Of a DNA stretch of 64,000 bases, positions 41,915 through 51,700 are shown in pieces. The notes below the pieces were generated by a model that worked only from the letters and a program-made list of their open reading frames with translations, did not search any database and was not told the origin of the DNA. The first letter of the stretch is position 1; each line of letters opens with the position of its first letter. Source of the stretch: Desulfococcus multivorans (GTDB taxonomy: Bacteria > Desulfobacterota > Desulfobacteria > Desulfobacterales > Desulfococcaceae). Location: NCBI RefSeq assembly GCF_001854245.1, contig NZ_CP015381.1:1957001-2021000 (forward strand), given 5' to 3'. Position numbers and translations under genes: made by a program.

Positions 41915-44116
41915 TTAACCGCCGGAAGCATCCGTTCGGTTCAGGTCCAGAAATTCGCGATAACGGGCCATTTTGGCAAAGGCTTTGACGGCCTTTTCCG
42001 GTGTCGGATAGACCACGCTTTTGTAAGGTTGACCCGCCACCGGATAGACGGTCCGTTCTTCCTGGTCAAAAGCGAAGCTTACGCCAAAGACCGGCTTTCT
42101 GTATACGCCCATGAGTTCGGCGATGCTGTTGATGTACGTTTTCTCGAAGTTGACGATGTTCTGCTCCAGACTGTCGAGAACCGCCCGATCATAGGCGGGA
42201 TCCGATTTCTTGACCGACTGGACGATCCGGCTGAAAAGGATTTTCCGGCCGATGAGGCCTAGATTGATGACGGCGTCGCAGCCGTCCCACTTCATCAATT
42301 CCGTCAGGACCGTCATGGCCACGTTCGGGTCGTACTCTCCCACGATATCGACGGGGTTGGATCGGCTCCAGTAATCGGGGAGAATGTCGTCGAATTTACC
42401 AATGATTTCATCCGACAGAAACGGCACCTCGAGATCGAATTCCGCACATAGATCCGATGTCACAACCCCCCATCCGCCGCCGAAGGTCATGATCGCCGCA
42501 CGGCGTCCCCGGGGCAGGGGCAGGGAGGAAAAGGCCGCGGCAAGGTCCAGTAGGTCCATGGGGAAATCCGCCGTGACGATCCCTGTCTGTCTGCAGACCG
42601 CCTCGAAGATGCGGTTGTCCGACGACAGTGCCCCCGTATGGCTTGCGGCGGCACGGCCGCCCACCTCCGTTCGGCCGCCTTTCATCAGGATAATCGGCTT
42701 TTTAAGCCCGATTCGACGGGTGCTCTCGAAGAAGCGCCGGCCGTTCTTGACGCTTTCGATATAGAGCATGATGTTTCGGGTGGCCGTATCGATTTCAAAG
42801 GCATCCAGATAGTCCTCGACGGTGACCATGGCTTCGTTGCCGGAGCCCGAAAAACAGCGGATGCCGATGCCCTGGTTTTCGGCAAAGGCCAGAAGCTGGG
42901 TTCCCATGTTTCCGGACTGGGCAACGACCGCCGTATCCCCGGCATCGGGCCACACGTGACTTCCCGTACAGTAGAGGCGGATATGGGGATTGGAGATACC
43001 CATGGTGTTGGGGCCGATGACGAGAATGCCGGCCGCCCGGGCCGCGGCTGTAACGGCTTCCTCGAGGCGCCGTCCGTCCTCGCCCATCTCTGAAAAACCC
43101 GAGGTGATGAGCAGCATGTTGGGGATCCCCTTCTCCTGGAGCTGAGGGATGAGGGACATGACTGCCGCCGCCGGAATCGTGACAACGGCCAGGTCGACGG
43201 GGCCGGGGATGTCCAGGACCGACGGATAGACCTCGCGTCCCGCGATTCGCCCTCCCCGGGGATTGACAAAATAGATGTCCCCCCCGTACCCGTTGGCGAT
43301 GGTGGTGCTGGGCAGATTGTGGCCCCATTTGCCGAAACGGGCGGAAGCGCCGACAAAAGCGATGGAACGGGGATGAAAGTATCTGCCCAGAAGCATCGGA
43401 TCGACCGACGGCTTTGCCTTCGAAGCGGCGGCCCTCGGGCCGAACGCCACGAGCGCGTCGACGGCGCGAATCTCCCCGGTGTCCGTGACGATAAGCGGGT
43501 TGATGTCGATCTCCGAAATATTGGGGTGGTCCAGAGCGATTCGGGAAAGCCCCAGGAGCGTTCGGGCCAGTTGTCGCCGGTTGATCGCTTTTTCTCCCCG
43601 GAAGCTTCCAAGAATCTTCCGGGCCCGAATCTCGCCGATCATTTGATCGATGTCGGTTTCGGTCAACGGCGCGAGGCGGAAAGTGATATCCCTGAAGGCT
43701 TCGGCAAAAACGCCGCCGATGCCGAACATGATGACGGGGCCGAAAAGTTCGTCTCTGAACAGGCCGGCGACCAACTCGCGACGGCCCTGCATCTGGGGCT
43801 GTACCAGAAAGCCTTCCAGCGCCGCTCCCGCTTCTGCTGCGATCGCCCGAGCCGCGGCAGCAACCGTCTCCGGCGTGTTGAGGTTCAGATGGACGAGATG
43901 TTTCTCCGTTTTATGCAGGAGGGTCTGGCCGAGCCCCTTGAGAACCACCGGAAACCCGGTTTTTCGGGCGGCGTCGACCGCTTCCGCAACATCGGCGGCG
44001 GCGACTTCGTCAACGACCGGAACCCCGTAAGCCTTGAGAAGCAGTTTCGACTGATACTCGTTCAATGCCCCTGATTCGGACCGCTCAATCGCATCCGGCA
44101 GCTTCGCCATATCCAT
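41915..44116 (-). CDS. ADP-forming acyl-CoA synthetase (acetate-CoA ligase, fused subunits)
   Basis: A 733-residue protein. The beta part (ATP-grasp, about 12-225; ALNEYQSKLLLKAYGVPVV, VVLKGLGQ) comes first, then the alpha part: CoA-binding fold (SIAFVGASARFGKWGH, about 250) and ligase with the phosphohistidine motif AAASHTGALSSDNRIFEA (about 495). It makes ATP from acetyl- or acyl-CoA, giving the acid, or runs in reverse. The ATG at 44116 follows GAGAGGAG; the frame extends to 44179. This order (ATP-grasp first) is one of the two known. It is divergent from a thioredoxin gene. Confidence 0.9.
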   Translation of the reverse strand: MDMAKLPDAIERSESGALNEYQSKLLLKAYGVPVVDEVAAADVAEAVDAARKTGFPVVLKGLGQTLLHKTEKHLVHLNLNTPETVAAAARAIAAEAGAALEGFLVQPQMQGRRELVAGLFRDELFGPVIMFGIGGVFAEAFRDITFRLAPLTETDIDQMIGEIRARKILGSFRGEKAINRRQLARTLLGLSRIALDHPNISEIDINPLIVTDTGEIRAVDALVAFGPRAAASKAKPSVDPMLLGRYFHPRSIAFVGASARFGKWGHNLPSTTIANGYGGDIYFVNPRGGRIAGREVYPSVLDIPGPVDLAVVTIPAAAVMSLIPQLQEKGIPNMLLITSGFSEMGEDGRRLEEAVTAAARAAGILVIGPNTMGISNPHIRLYCTGSHVWPDAGDTAVVAQSGNMGTQLLAFAENQGIGIRCFSGSGNEAMVTVEDYLDAFEIDTATRNIMLYIESVKNGRRFFESTRRIGLKKPIILMKGGRTEVGGRAAASHTGALSSDNRIFEAVCRQTGIVTADFPMDLLDLAAAFSSLPLPRGRRAAIMTFGGGWGVVTSDLCAEFDLEVPFLSDEIIGKFDDILPDYWSRSNPVDIVGEYDPNVAMTVLTELMKWDGCDAVINLGLIGRKILFSRIVQSVKKSDPAYDRAVLDSLEQNIVNFEKTYINSIAELMGVYRKPVFGVSFAFDQEERTVYPVAGQPYKSVVYPTPEKAVKAFAKMARYREFLDLNRTDASGG

Positions 44117-44384
44117 CTTTTTTCTCCTCTCCATCCATTCCCGTTGATCGAAATCCACAACTGTCGTACGATGCGCCAACCCTGATTGATGCCTGGAGCG
44201 ACATGCAGAAACGAAGAATAGCGCTATCGGCGGACGGGGGTCAAGCCTTTAAGTGCATTTGTGATTTTAGGATTGATTTTGATGATCCGCATCGCTATGT
44301 TCCCTGAAAATGGCTATTTGATCAATCCTCACTGTCGCGAGACTTTGTCGACTGCGGGAAAAACCACAAGGAAAAGAGGCGAAC

Positions 44385-44843
44385 ATGCCCCAGCAATCCT
44401 ATATCATTCGGTGTGGATCGTGCGGAACCCGGAACCGGATTCCCGGAAACCGCGTGGGAGAAACGGCCAGGTGCGGCCGGTGCGGTGCTGCCGTCAACAC
44501 CCGGGTATTGACCATAGGACACCCTGTCGTCGTGACGGACGCGAATTTTCACGATCGGGTCATCCTGTCCCCGCTCCCGGTTCTGCTGGACTGTTGGGCG
44601 CCGTGGTGCGGCCCCTGTCAAATGATGGAACCTTTCATGAACGAGCTGGCTGCGGAATGGAAAGGGCGGATACGGGTGTGCAAGATGAATGTGGATGAGA
44701 ACCCGAGAACATCCAACCGGTTTCACATCCAGAGTATCCCGACGCTTCTGGTGTTCGACGGCGGACAGCTCAGGAACACCCTTGCCGGAGCGCTTCCCAA
44801 ACACGGCATCGTGCAGGCCATGTCGCCTTATTTGAGATCGTGA
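44385..44843 (+). CDS. thioredoxin-2-like protein with zinc ribbon
   Basis: A 152-residue protein with N-terminal zinc-binding CGSCGTRNR and CGRCG (10-35) and thioredoxin fold with CWAPWCGPCQ active site and QSIPTLLVF. This matches TrxC, an oxidative-stress thioredoxin. The gene is followed by an unrelated coding sequence after 4 bases, so a two-gene operon is likely. The start follows AAGAGGCG. Confidence 0.88.
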   Translation: MPQQSYIIRCGSCGTRNRIPGNRVGETARCGRCGAAVNTRVLTIGHPVVVTDANFHDRVILSPLPVLLDCWAPWCGPCQMMEPFMNELAAEWKGRIRVCKMNVDENPRTSNRFHIQSIPTLLVFDGGQLRNTLAGALPKHGIVQAMSPYLRS

Positions 44844-44847
44844 GACC

Positions 44848-45771
44848 ATGATGAACCCATGTGACCGATCCGGTTTTCCGGAACAAAAGTTGGCCGAAAG
44901 CGTCAGAAGACTTTTTCGGGAGGGCATTCGGCTCAACGGAGCGGCTTGGCATTTCATCAACTCCACGTTTTGCCATCCGTCGATGAAGGCGCTCGAAAAC
45001 CTGTTGTCCGACGAAAACAATCCCGAACGGGAACCCCTGTTCGAACTCATCTTCTTTCCCGACATCACGCAGCAGGCTGCATTGGAGGACGAGATTTCGG
45101 AGGGCGGTTTTGCCGACGGAGACGAGGCGCGTGTTTTGTCACAACTGACCCGACCCCCCTTGGAAGCCCGTCTCATTGTTCCCGGAGAGCCTGATTTTCT
45201 GGCGATACGGGTCCCGGAATGGGCAACAGCAGCTTTTCTGGCGCGGCTCCACATCGGCAAACCTGTCGATGCCCGATTGGCGGAAGCCATAGACCGTTTC
45301 GTTCCGGATACCTTGCGGCTCGGGATCCGTGTCGGGCTGAGAAACGCACGGTTCGCCCAGACCGACAAAAACGTCCGGTTTTTATGTCATTTTTTCAAGG
45401 AAAGTGCAGGTCTGTGGGATGATTTTTTGGCTGTGGTTGACTATTTGACGGCGTTTCTGGATGAAATCGAGGATGGGATGAATATTTACAAAGCCTTGTC
45501 CCATCGCAAAAGAATGCTTTTCCGGCGCCTGGAGGAAGCGCGGCGGTTTGAAAAGCAGCTTGAGCGGCATAATATCGAAACGCTCATGCTTCAGGGCGCG
45601 CGTCCACCCCACATCGACAAGGACCAGGTGCGCTGGAAAATGGCCGCCATCGACAGGATCTCCCAAACCGTTTTCGGCAGGATTGAACCGCTCGGTGACG
45701 ATCCGGTGGAACTGGTACGAATTTCCGACGATTCCTTTGATATCGAAGACATGATCCGGTCGCTGTCGTAA
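44848..45771 (+). CDS. conserved-looking protein of unknown function
   Basis: A 307-residue soluble, mostly helical protein with no signal peptide or membrane segments. It begins right after the thioredoxin gene (4 bases) with ATGATG, weak ribosome binding site and probable coupling. Landmarks are NIYKALSHRKRMLFRRLEEA and LERHNIETLMLQGARPP near residues 210-255. The dense charge pattern, good codon usage and coupling argue strongly that it is a gene; I do not recognise a family. Confidence 0.7.
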   Translation: MMNPCDRSGFPEQKLAESVRRLFREGIRLNGAAWHFINSTFCHPSMKALENLLSDENNPEREPLFELIFFPDITQQAALEDEISEGGFADGDEARVLSQLTRPPLEARLIVPGEPDFLAIRVPEWATAAFLARLHIGKPVDARLAEAIDRFVPDTLRLGIRVGLRNARFAQTDKNVRFLCHFFKESAGLWDDFLAVVDYLTAFLDEIEDGMNIYKALSHRKRMLFRRLEEARRFEKQLERHNIETLMLQGARPPHIDKDQVRWKMAAIDRISQTVFGRIEPLGDDPVELVRISDDSFDIEDMIRSLS

Positions 45772-45873
45772 CCTCCCAACACCCGGGAAGCGGTTCCGGA
45801 AAACCCTGGACGGCACCCGGGAGAAGATCCGGATGCCGCGTTTTTAAAGCCCCTCAGAAGGTATGGAGAAATC

Positions 45874-46557
45874 ATGATGATATTTCGATGGATATTTCTG
45901 GCCGTTGTGTTGTCGGGGATACCCGGTGGAGATGCGCTCTGGGCCGCGTCGACATCCAATCCGACTGCTGCGTCCCCGGGCGTGGACCGGATTATGTCCG
46001 GCGTCGAGAAAAAATATGCCGGCGACGGATTCGAGGCGCGATTTCATCAGACCTCGACGCTGAAAGCCATGGATATCACGGACACCGCCGAAGGCCGACT
46101 GCTCATCAAACGCCCGGACAAAATGCGGTGGGAATATGAAACCCCGGAAAGACAGTTGGTTATCACGAATGACGATACGTTGTGGATCTACAGGCCCGAC
46201 GATCTTCAGGTCATGCTCGGCAGTGCTCCGGAGTTTTTCAGGGGCGGGAAAGGCGCCGGTTTCCTATCGGACATCCGACGGATCCGAAAGCATTTCGACG
46301 TGTTTCTGGAGGACGTTAAGGAAGGGGACCGCTATACCCTCAAACTCGTACCCAAGGATGGGAAACTGGATGTCGTCTCCATTCTCATGACCATATCCGC
46401 AACGTCCTTTGAGGTGACGGATGTGACGACCACCAACAGTTACGGCGATCAGACCTATATCCGGTTCGATCGATACCGGTTCAATCTGACGCCGGCGGAT
46501 GACGATTTTGTGTTCGACATTCCCGAGGGGGCGGATGTGATCCGGTTGGAAGAATAA
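45874..46557 (+). CDS. lolA: outer-membrane lipoprotein carrier protein LolA
   Basis: A 227-residue periplasmic protein: signal peptide (1-24, cut near ALWA), then the LolA fold with FEARFHQTS, GRLLIKRPDKMRWEYETPE (about 70-88) and LVITNDDTLWIYRPDDLQVM (in two parts). It carries lipoproteins from the inner to the outer membrane. GGAGAAATC precedes the ATG. A hairpin follows, shared with the convergent yebC cluster. LolB is not seen. Confidence 0.9.
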   Translation: MMIFRWIFLAVVLSGIPGGDALWAASTSNPTAASPGVDRIMSGVEKKYAGDGFEARFHQTSTLKAMDITDTAEGRLLIKRPDKMRWEYETPERQLVITNDDTLWIYRPDDLQVMLGSAPEFFRGGKGAGFLSDIRRIRKHFDVFLEDVKEGDRYTLKLVPKDGKLDVVSILMTISATSFEVTDVTTTNSYGDQTYIRFDRYRFNLTPADDDFVFDIPEGADVIRLEE

Positions 46558-46577
46558 GAACGCTGCAGCCGGAACCA

Positions 46578-46629
46578 GGGGCTGAAAATGACGATCGGAG
46601 AACCTCGGGACCGCGTCGTCTTCAGCCCC
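46578..46629. terminator. bidirectional hairpin between lolA and yebC
   Basis: GGGGCTGAA (46578-46586) pairs with TTCAGCCCC (46621-46629), and the stem continues with partly paired TGACGA/TCGTC. No T-run is visible. It sits between convergent genes. Confidence 0.5.
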
Positions 46630-46681
46630 GGTATGCCGTCGATGCGACCACACATCCACCCGAAGGCTTTTGCGGAGTGAT

Positions 46682-47419
46682 TCACCCCACCATATCGTCG
46701 GGGATGTCCGCGTTGGTGTAGACCTTCTGCACATCGTCGCAGTCGTCGAGGGCCTCCATCATGAGGATCATTTGTTCGGCTTCCTTGCCCTGAAGCGTTG
46801 CGGTGGTCTGGGGCAGCATGGTCACCTCGGCTTCCAGGTAGGGGATCTCAGCGTTTTCAATGGCCGCTTTTACCGCTTCAAAGTCCTCAGGGGCCGTAAT
46901 AATCTCGAAACAGTCCCCATCTTCGCGAACATCCTCGGCACCGGCATCCAGAGCGACCTCCATCAGGGTTTCCTCGTCGGTGACCGCCTTTTCAATGTTG
47001 ATGTATCCCTTCTTGTCGAACATCCATGCGACGCATCCGTTTTCACCCAGGTTCCCGCCGCGTTTGGCGAAGATGTGCCGTATATCGGCTACGGCCCGAT
47101 TTTTGTTGTCCGTGAGAGATTCCACAAGCACCGCCGCACCGCCGGGACCATACCCTTCGTATATCGTCTCTTCGTAGCTGACGCCTTCCAGCTCGCCGGT
47201 GCCTTTCTTGATGGCCCGCTCCATGTTGTCTTTGGGCATGTTTTCGGCTTTGGCCGCCGCTATGGCCGTTCGCAATCTGGGATTGGCGTTGATATCGCCT
47301 CCCCCCATCCTTGCCGCGACGGTGATTTCCTTGATCAGCTTGGTGAAAAGTTTTCCACGCTTGGCGTCGGCAGCCCCTTTTTTATGTTTTATCGTAGACC
47401 ATTTGCTGTGTCCTGACAT
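46682..47419 (-). CDS. yebC: YebC/PmpR-family protein
   Basis: A 245-residue protein of the YebC family, with start [20 protein letters not shown] and [21 protein letters not shown] (in two parts, about 91-111). Members are implicated in translation of proline-rich stretches and in transcription regulation. It is the first-read neighbour of rlmE (11 bases) and radA on the same strand, so the three form an operon in the order radA-rlmE-yebC. Confidence 0.95.
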   Translation of the reverse strand: MSGHSKWSTIKHKKGAADAKRGKLFTKLIKEITVAARMGGGDINANPRLRTAIAAAKAENMPKDNMERAIKKGTGELEGVSYEETIYEGYGPGGAAVLVESLTDNKNRAVADIRHIFAKRGGNLGENGCVAWMFDKKGYINIEKAVTDEETLMEVALDAGAEDVREDGDCFEIITAPEDFEAVKAAIENAEIPYLEAEVTMLPQTTATLQGKEAEQMILMMEALDDCDDVQKVYTNADIPDDMVG

Positions 47420-47430
47420 GATCGAACCTC

Positions 47431-48039
47431 CTATGTTTTCCCCAGACCGATGACAAAGATTTCTTTGCTCGCTTTCCGGCTGCTTTTGGGTTTGAAAATC
47501 CTGACGGTGTCAAATTCTCTCCTGACGTTTTCGACAAATGGGTCAAAATCCGATCCCTGAAAGATCTTGCAGGCGAACATTCCCCCTTTTACCAGGTGCT
47601 TGCAGGCGATGGAAAGGGCGGACTCGGCCAGACCGGCGGACCGGATCGCGTCGAGAGTCTTGTTGCCGGTCGTGTCGGGCGCCATATCGCTTAACACCAC
47701 GTCGAACGGGGCGCCAGGCATGTCGTGCAAGGTCTCCGACAGGTTCATCAGGTCGCCGATGTGGGCTGAAGCATTGGATGGGAGCTTCGTCGTGACCGGC
47801 TTGAGGTCGATCCCCACCGCCTGACCGCTTTCCCCGATCAACCGGGCCGCATAGATCAACCATGAACCCGGAGCGCATCCCAGGTCCAACACCCGGTTTC
47901 CCTTTCGGATCAACCGGGTTTTCTGCTGAATCTCCTGAAGTTTGTAAACCGACCGGGCTGGATAGTTTTCTTTTCTGGCTTTTTGAGTGTAGTGATCGGC
48001 CCAGCGATTTTTATCGGATGTCGAAACCCGCCGTTTCAT
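47431..48039 (-). CDS. rlmE: 23S rRNA (uridine-2'-O-) methyltransferase RlmE (FtsJ)
   Basis: A 202-residue SAM methyltransferase. Motif I is [15 protein letters not shown] (about 50-64), the catalytic K-D-K-E set has matches in [33 protein letters not shown] and [12 protein letters not shown]. It methylates U2552 of 23S rRNA in E. coli. It follows radA by about 36 bases on the minus strand. Confidence 0.93.
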   Translation of the reverse strand: MKRRVSTSDKNRWADHYTQKARKENYPARSVYKLQEIQQKTRLIRKGNRVLDLGCAPGSWLIYAARLIGESGQAVGIDLKPVTTKLPSNASAHIGDLMNLSETLHDMPGAPFDVVLSDMAPDTTGNKTLDAIRSAGLAESALSIACKHLVKGGMFACKIFQGSDFDPFVENVRREFDTVRIFKPKSSRKASKEIFVIGLGKT

Positions 48040-48075
48040 ATACCTTACCTTGTCTCAAGTCAAGAATATCCTTGA

Positions 48076-49443
48076 TTAAAATAATGCCTCGACGGCCTGT
48101 GTCACCGTCTGGATGCCGACCAGATCGATGCCGGTGACGGCCGTCATGCGGCGAAGGTTGCTTTCAGGCACCAGACAGCGTGAGAACCCCATTTTCCGGA
48201 TTTCAGACACCCGGGTCTCCACCTGGCTGATGGCCCGAACCTCGCCGGTCAGTCCAACCTCTCCCATGACGATATGACCCTCCGGAACAGGGCGATCCAG
48301 AAAACTGGAAGCAATGGCTGCGATGATGCCCATGTCGACGGCCGGCTCGTCGACCCTGACGCCGCCGGCCACGTTCATGAAAATGTCATGCCCCATGAGA
48401 TGCATCCCCAGTTTTTTTTCCATGACCGCCACCAGCAGGGCAACACGGTTCTGGTCGAGGCCCAGTATGGTCCGCCGGGGCGTCCCGAAACTGGTGCTGC
48501 TGGCCAGGGCCTGGAGTTCAACCAGAATGGGGCGCGTTCCTTCCATACAGGCCGTAACCACCGACCCCGGGGCCTGCTCGGGGCGCTCGGAAAGGAAGAC
48601 TGCCGAAGGGTTGGCGACCTCTTCGAGCCCCTGCTCCTTCATTTCGAACACGCCGATCTCATTGGTTGATCCGAATCGATTCTTCACGGCCCGCAACACC
48701 CGGAAGACATGGCTCCGATCCCCTTCAAAGTAGAGAACCGTATCGACCATATGTTCCAGAAGCCGGGGGCCGGCGATGGCACCTTCTTTCGTCACATGGC
48801 CCACGATGAATGTCGGAATGCCGCTCTTTTTGGCCATGATCATGATGCGCATGGCCGATTCCCGGACCTGGGCGACGCTTCCCGGCGCTGAGGGGAGGTC
48901 GCTGTTGAACATGGTCTGGATGGAATCGATGACCAGAACATCGGGCTTTTCGCTCGAGACCATCTGCAGGATGGTATCGAGGTCGACCTCGGAGACGACG
49001 AACAGCCGGTTCGATATCGTCTTCAGACGTTTGCTTCTCAATCGGATCTGTTTGACGGACTCTTCTCCGGAGACATAGAGGACCTTGGCATCCTGTCGGG
49101 CCAGACCGTAGAGCGCCTGGAGCATCAGGGTCGATTTTCCGATGCCGGGATCGCCGCCGATCAAGACGAGAGATCCGGGCACCAGGCCGCCGCCCAACAC
49201 CCTGTCGAACTCCCCGATACCGGTTTGGATGCGACATTCGTCCTCCAGAATTACCGCATCGATGGATACCGGCCCGGTGTCGCCCGGGATTGCCCGGCGC
49301 TTAGTCCCGGCAGAAGCGGCATTGTATTGAACCTCCTCCGCAAGGGTATCCCAATTGCCGCAGTCCGGACATTTTCCGAGCCATTTGGGGCTCTGAAAGC
49401 CGCAGGTTCGGCAGACAAAGACCAGCTTTCCCCGTTTTTTCAT
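48076..49443 (-). CDS. radA: DNA repair protein RadA
   Basis: A 455-residue protein. N-terminal zinc motif CRTCGFQSPKWLGKCPDC (10-27), RecA-like ATPase with Walker A GGDPGIGKSTL (about 98), the RadA-specific KNRFGSTNEIGVFEM (about 255), and the C-terminal Lon-like domain (VNVAGGVRVDEPAVD-type region, here MNVAGGVRVDEP). It helps branch migration in recombination. It is the first gene of the minus-strand cluster with rlmE and yebC. Confidence 0.95.
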   Translation of the reverse strand: MKKRGKLVFVCRTCGFQSPKWLGKCPDCGNWDTLAEEVQYNAASAGTKRRAIPGDTGPVSIDAVILEDECRIQTGIGEFDRVLGGGLVPGSLVLIGGDPGIGKSTLMLQALYGLARQDAKVLYVSGEESVKQIRLRSKRLKTISNRLFVVSEVDLDTILQMVSSEKPDVLVIDSIQTMFNSDLPSAPGSVAQVRESAMRIMIMAKKSGIPTFIVGHVTKEGAIAGPRLLEHMVDTVLYFEGDRSHVFRVLRAVKNRFGSTNEIGVFEMKEQGLEEVANPSAVFLSERPEQAPGSVVTACMEGTRPILVELQALASSTSFGTPRRTILGLDQNRVALLVAVMEKKLGMHLMGHDIFMNVAGGVRVDEPAVDMGIIAAIASSFLDRPVPEGHIVMGEVGLTGEVRAISQVETRVSEIRKMGFSRCLVPESNLRRMTAVTGIDLVGIQTVTQAVEALF

Positions 49444-49723
49444 GATTCAGTTCCATTCCTGTGATCGCAAGGGTTTTGCAAGGCCTTCGACCGGTGTAAC
49501 GCGATAAGGGAAAACAGTTGTGGTTGCAGCGGCTCAGGCGGCATCCGGTTTCACATTCTCCAAAGAATCGGCCCGTCGACATTGGGTTGACAGGATAAAG
49601 CATAACATGCCATTTAACCCCTATCAAGAAGCGTCCGCGGGATTTCAACCCGTGCGTCCCGGGTTCGGGGGGACCGGCGTACTTTGGAAAGGCGGTCATA
49701 CATAAACCATAAGGAGCGGTCAT
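49444..49723. other. 280-base gap between radA and the transglycosylase
   Basis: A divergent region. Short frames in it look like shadows. No clear promoter or repeat copy is visible. Confidence 0.45.
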
Positions 49724-50602
49724 TTGAAGCGATACGGCCTTCATGGGCGACGAACGATGGCGTTCGGGGTTTTTCTGGTGGTGTTGTTGGGATGTCTGGA
49801 GACGAACGGCTTCGGGGCATCCATTGATTATTTCGGTTCTGTGCGGCAGCGACTGGTGACGGACGGCTTTGACGCGGCTCGTGTCAATGCCCTTTACCGT
49901 GATCCCAAGGCGGCGTTCGAGGTTCGGGGCATATCCATGTACTTTGTCCACAGCGAAGGCCGGCTCAACTATGATCAGTTTCTCGATCCGGCGATGATTC
50001 GGAAAGCCAGACGCTACATGACGCTCCACCGGGAAACTCTGGAGACGGCGGAGCGGGACTTCGGGGTCGACCCAGGCGTCATCACGGCCATCCTGCTGGT
50101 GGAGACCCGGTTGGGGACCTATGTGGGGAACCGGCGCGTCATCAACACCTTTTCCACCATGGCGGCGCTGTCGGACAGCGCCGTAAGAGACGCGCTCTGG
50201 AATGCCATATCCGGAAATACCGCGCTTTCCAGGGACGCCTTCGAAGCCAAGGCCCTTCGGAAATCATCATGGGCCTATGACGAATTGAAGTCATTTCTAC
50301 GCTACACACGGCGGTACAACATCGATCCGCTCAGCGTCAAGGGCTCTTATGCCGGTGCCTTGGGTTACTGCCAGTTTTTACCGAGCAATATTCTCAAGCT
50401 GGGGCGGGACGGCAACCGTGACGGCCACCTGGACCTGTTTGACCATGCCGACGCAATCGCCAGCGTCGCCAGTTACCTGAAACACCACGGCTGGCGGCCG
50501 GGTCTTTCGGATCAAAAAGCCGCCGATGTCGTCTACACTTACAATCACAGTCGGTATTATGTCAACACCGTGTTGAAAATTACCAAAAAACTCGAAGGAT
50601 AA
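49724..50602 (+). CDS. MltB-family lytic transglycosylase, lipoprotein
   Basis: A 292-residue protein beginning at TTG with a strong AAGGAGCGG before it; the alternative ATG at 49757 has none. The signal ends VVLLGC (Cys24), a lipobox. The catalytic glutamate is in ILLVETRLGTYVGNRRV (about residues 125-140), and GYCQFLPSNILKLGRDGN (in two parts) is typical of MltB/SLT_2 proteins. It cuts peptidoglycan glycan strands with 1,6-anhydro formation. It is followed by a small membrane protein gene after 2 bases. Confidence 0.88.
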   Translation: MKRYGLHGRRTMAFGVFLVVLLGCLETNGFGASIDYFGSVRQRLVTDGFDAARVNALYRDPKAAFEVRGISMYFVHSEGRLNYDQFLDPAMIRKARRYMTLHRETLETAERDFGVDPGVITAILLVETRLGTYVGNRRVINTFSTMAALSDSAVRDALWNAISGNTALSRDAFEAKALRKSSWAYDELKSFLRYTRRYNIDPLSVKGSYAGALGYCQFLPSNILKLGRDGNRDGHLDLFDHADAIASVASYLKHHGWRPGLSDQKAADVVYTYNHSRYYVNTVLKITKKLEG

Positions 50603-50604
50603 CA

Positions 50605-50841
50605 ATGGATACCGTAACCTTTGTCGTCGTTGTCGGCGTTCTTTTCTACATGCTGACCTGCTGGGCCATCATCGATATCGCTCTGAAGGATTTTTCGTCG
50701 TTGCCCGTAAAGGCCGCCTGGGGATTTACAGCCTTTATTCCGTTTATCGGGTGGCTGATCTATTTTGCCTTCGGGGCTAAAAAGGGAATGCGGCGGAAAA
50801 AGTCGTCAAAAAAAAACGATCCAGTGGAAAATAATGTTTGA
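50605..50841 (+). CDS. small membrane protein of the PLDc_N type
   Basis: A 78-residue protein with two transmembrane segments (about 4-24 and 36-57) and a basic tail (KKGMRRKKSSKK). WAIIDI and GFTAFIPFIGWLIYF match the small PLD nuclease N-terminal domain family, of unknown function. AAGGATAACA precedes the ATG, and the gene is coupled to the transglycosylase. Its last codons overlap the tRNA promoter. Confidence 0.75.
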   Translation: MDTVTFVVVVGVLFYMLTCWAIIDIALKDFSSLPVKAAWGFTAFIPFIGWLIYFAFGAKKGMRRKKSSKKNDPVENNV

Positions 50842-50866
50842 CAAACTATCGCCGATTCGCTACAAG
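50838..50866 (+). promoter_or_regulatory. tRNA-Glu promoter
   Basis: TTGACA (50838-50843), 17 bp, TACAAG (50861-50866). The -35 box overlaps the stop codon of the preceding gene. The tRNA begins about 40 bases past the predicted start. Confidence 0.6.
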
Positions 50867-50911
50867 GCCAAGGTCTTTGAGAGCGATTTGTCGATGCGCT
50901 CAATCAATGAC

Positions 50912-50987
50912 GGCCCCATCGTCTAGCGGTCTAGGACGCTGGCCTCTCACGCCAGAAACACGGGTTCGAGTCCCGTTGGGGTCACCA
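50912..50987 (+). tRNA. tRNA-Glu (anticodon CUC)
   Basis: A complete 76-nt cloverleaf. The acceptor stem GGCCCCA/TGGGGTC has one G-U pair. The anticodon stem is CTGGC/GCCAG with loop CTCTCAC, anticodon CTC (Glu, codon GAG). GTTCGAGTC forms the T-loop, and CCA is encoded (50985-50987). A hairpin terminator follows. It is not in a cluster with other tRNAs. Confidence 0.97.
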
Positions 50988-50998
50988 GAACAAAATCA

Positions 50999-51034
50999 AT
51001 GGCCTTGCTGATTTTCAGCAAGGCCATTTTTATC
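50999..51034 (+). terminator. terminator after tRNA-Glu
   Basis: A perfect stem ATGGCCTTGCTG pairs with CAGCAAGGCCAT around ATTTT, with TTTTTAT next. It is the strongest intrinsic terminator in the window. Confidence 0.92.
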
Positions 51035-51047
51035 GGGTGAGAGCCTA

Positions 51048-51084
51048 TATCGACTTTCGTGATGTTGAGCGGAAGGCGCTGAAG
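51048..51084. repeat. dispersed repeat, copy J (single-ended fragment)
   Basis: TATCGACTTTCGTGATGTTGAGCGGAAGGCGCTGAAG, best written as two pieces: ATCGACTTTCGTGATGTTGA and GCGGAAGGCGCTGAAG. It matches the left half of copies I and L. Confidence 0.55.
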
Positions 51085-51182
51085 ATGAATAGGTTTTTCA
51101 ACCGGAAAATTCCGGTGTTTCCGACGCAATGGATTCAAACAACAGCACCGGGGTCAGGGCATGGGGTTGTGTCGGATGAATA

Positions 51183-51677
51183 TCAGACGGCTGTGTATAA
51201 TCCTTCACCGACGGCCTTGATCTTTCCGGATTTTTTGAGGCGGTAGACGATGTTGTAGAGTTTTTCCCTCTGGAAGCCGGTATCCTTTTGAAGATCGTCG
51301 AGAGAGACGACGTCTCCGACGGCCTGCATATGCAAATAGACCGTTTGGGTGGCCGACTGTTGTCTGGTTTTCGGTTGACCGGGTTTCGACGGTTTGGATT
51401 TTCGGGGCTGCCTTCTCGCCTCCTTTTGGAGGTCGCCTCCCGGTACAACAGCCTCACTCGGCGCTTCAGCCGTTTTCGACGCCTCGGCCTCATCTTTCGT
51501 CGGTTCACTTTGAGCCGCCGTCTTTTGCCTGCCGGCGGTCGATTTTTCATTTTCTTTATCCGACGTGTATTGCCTGCGCACATGTTCTTCCAACTGATCC
51601 GCAGCAGCCTCGATGACCTTGGCCAGCGCCTTCATGCTCAGGGAGACAGCCTTGGTGAATTCCTCAAATTCTTTCAT
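51183..51677 (-). CDS. helical protein with low-complexity linker and winged-helix C-terminus
   Basis: A 164-residue protein. Residues 1-40 form a predicted helix (EEFTKAVSLSMKALAKVIEA) resembling a phasin-like helix. About 40-105 is a disordered charged linker, rich in Lys/Glu/Pro. The last 55 residues look like a winged helix (VSLDDLQKDTGFQREKLYNI, YRLKKSGKIKAVGEGLYTAV). The start follows AAAGGATATTC. The function is unknown; a DNA-bound scaffold is one possibility. Confidence 0.6.
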   Translation of the reverse strand: MKEFEEFTKAVSLSMKALAKVIEAAADQLEEHVRRQYTSDKENEKSTAGRQKTAAQSEPTKDEAEASKTAEAPSEAVVPGGDLQKEARRQPRKSKPSKPGQPKTRQQSATQTVYLHMQAVGDVVSLDDLQKDTGFQREKLYNIVYRLKKSGKIKAVGEGLYTAV

Positions 51678-51700
51678 TGAATATCCTTTTTCAATCCATT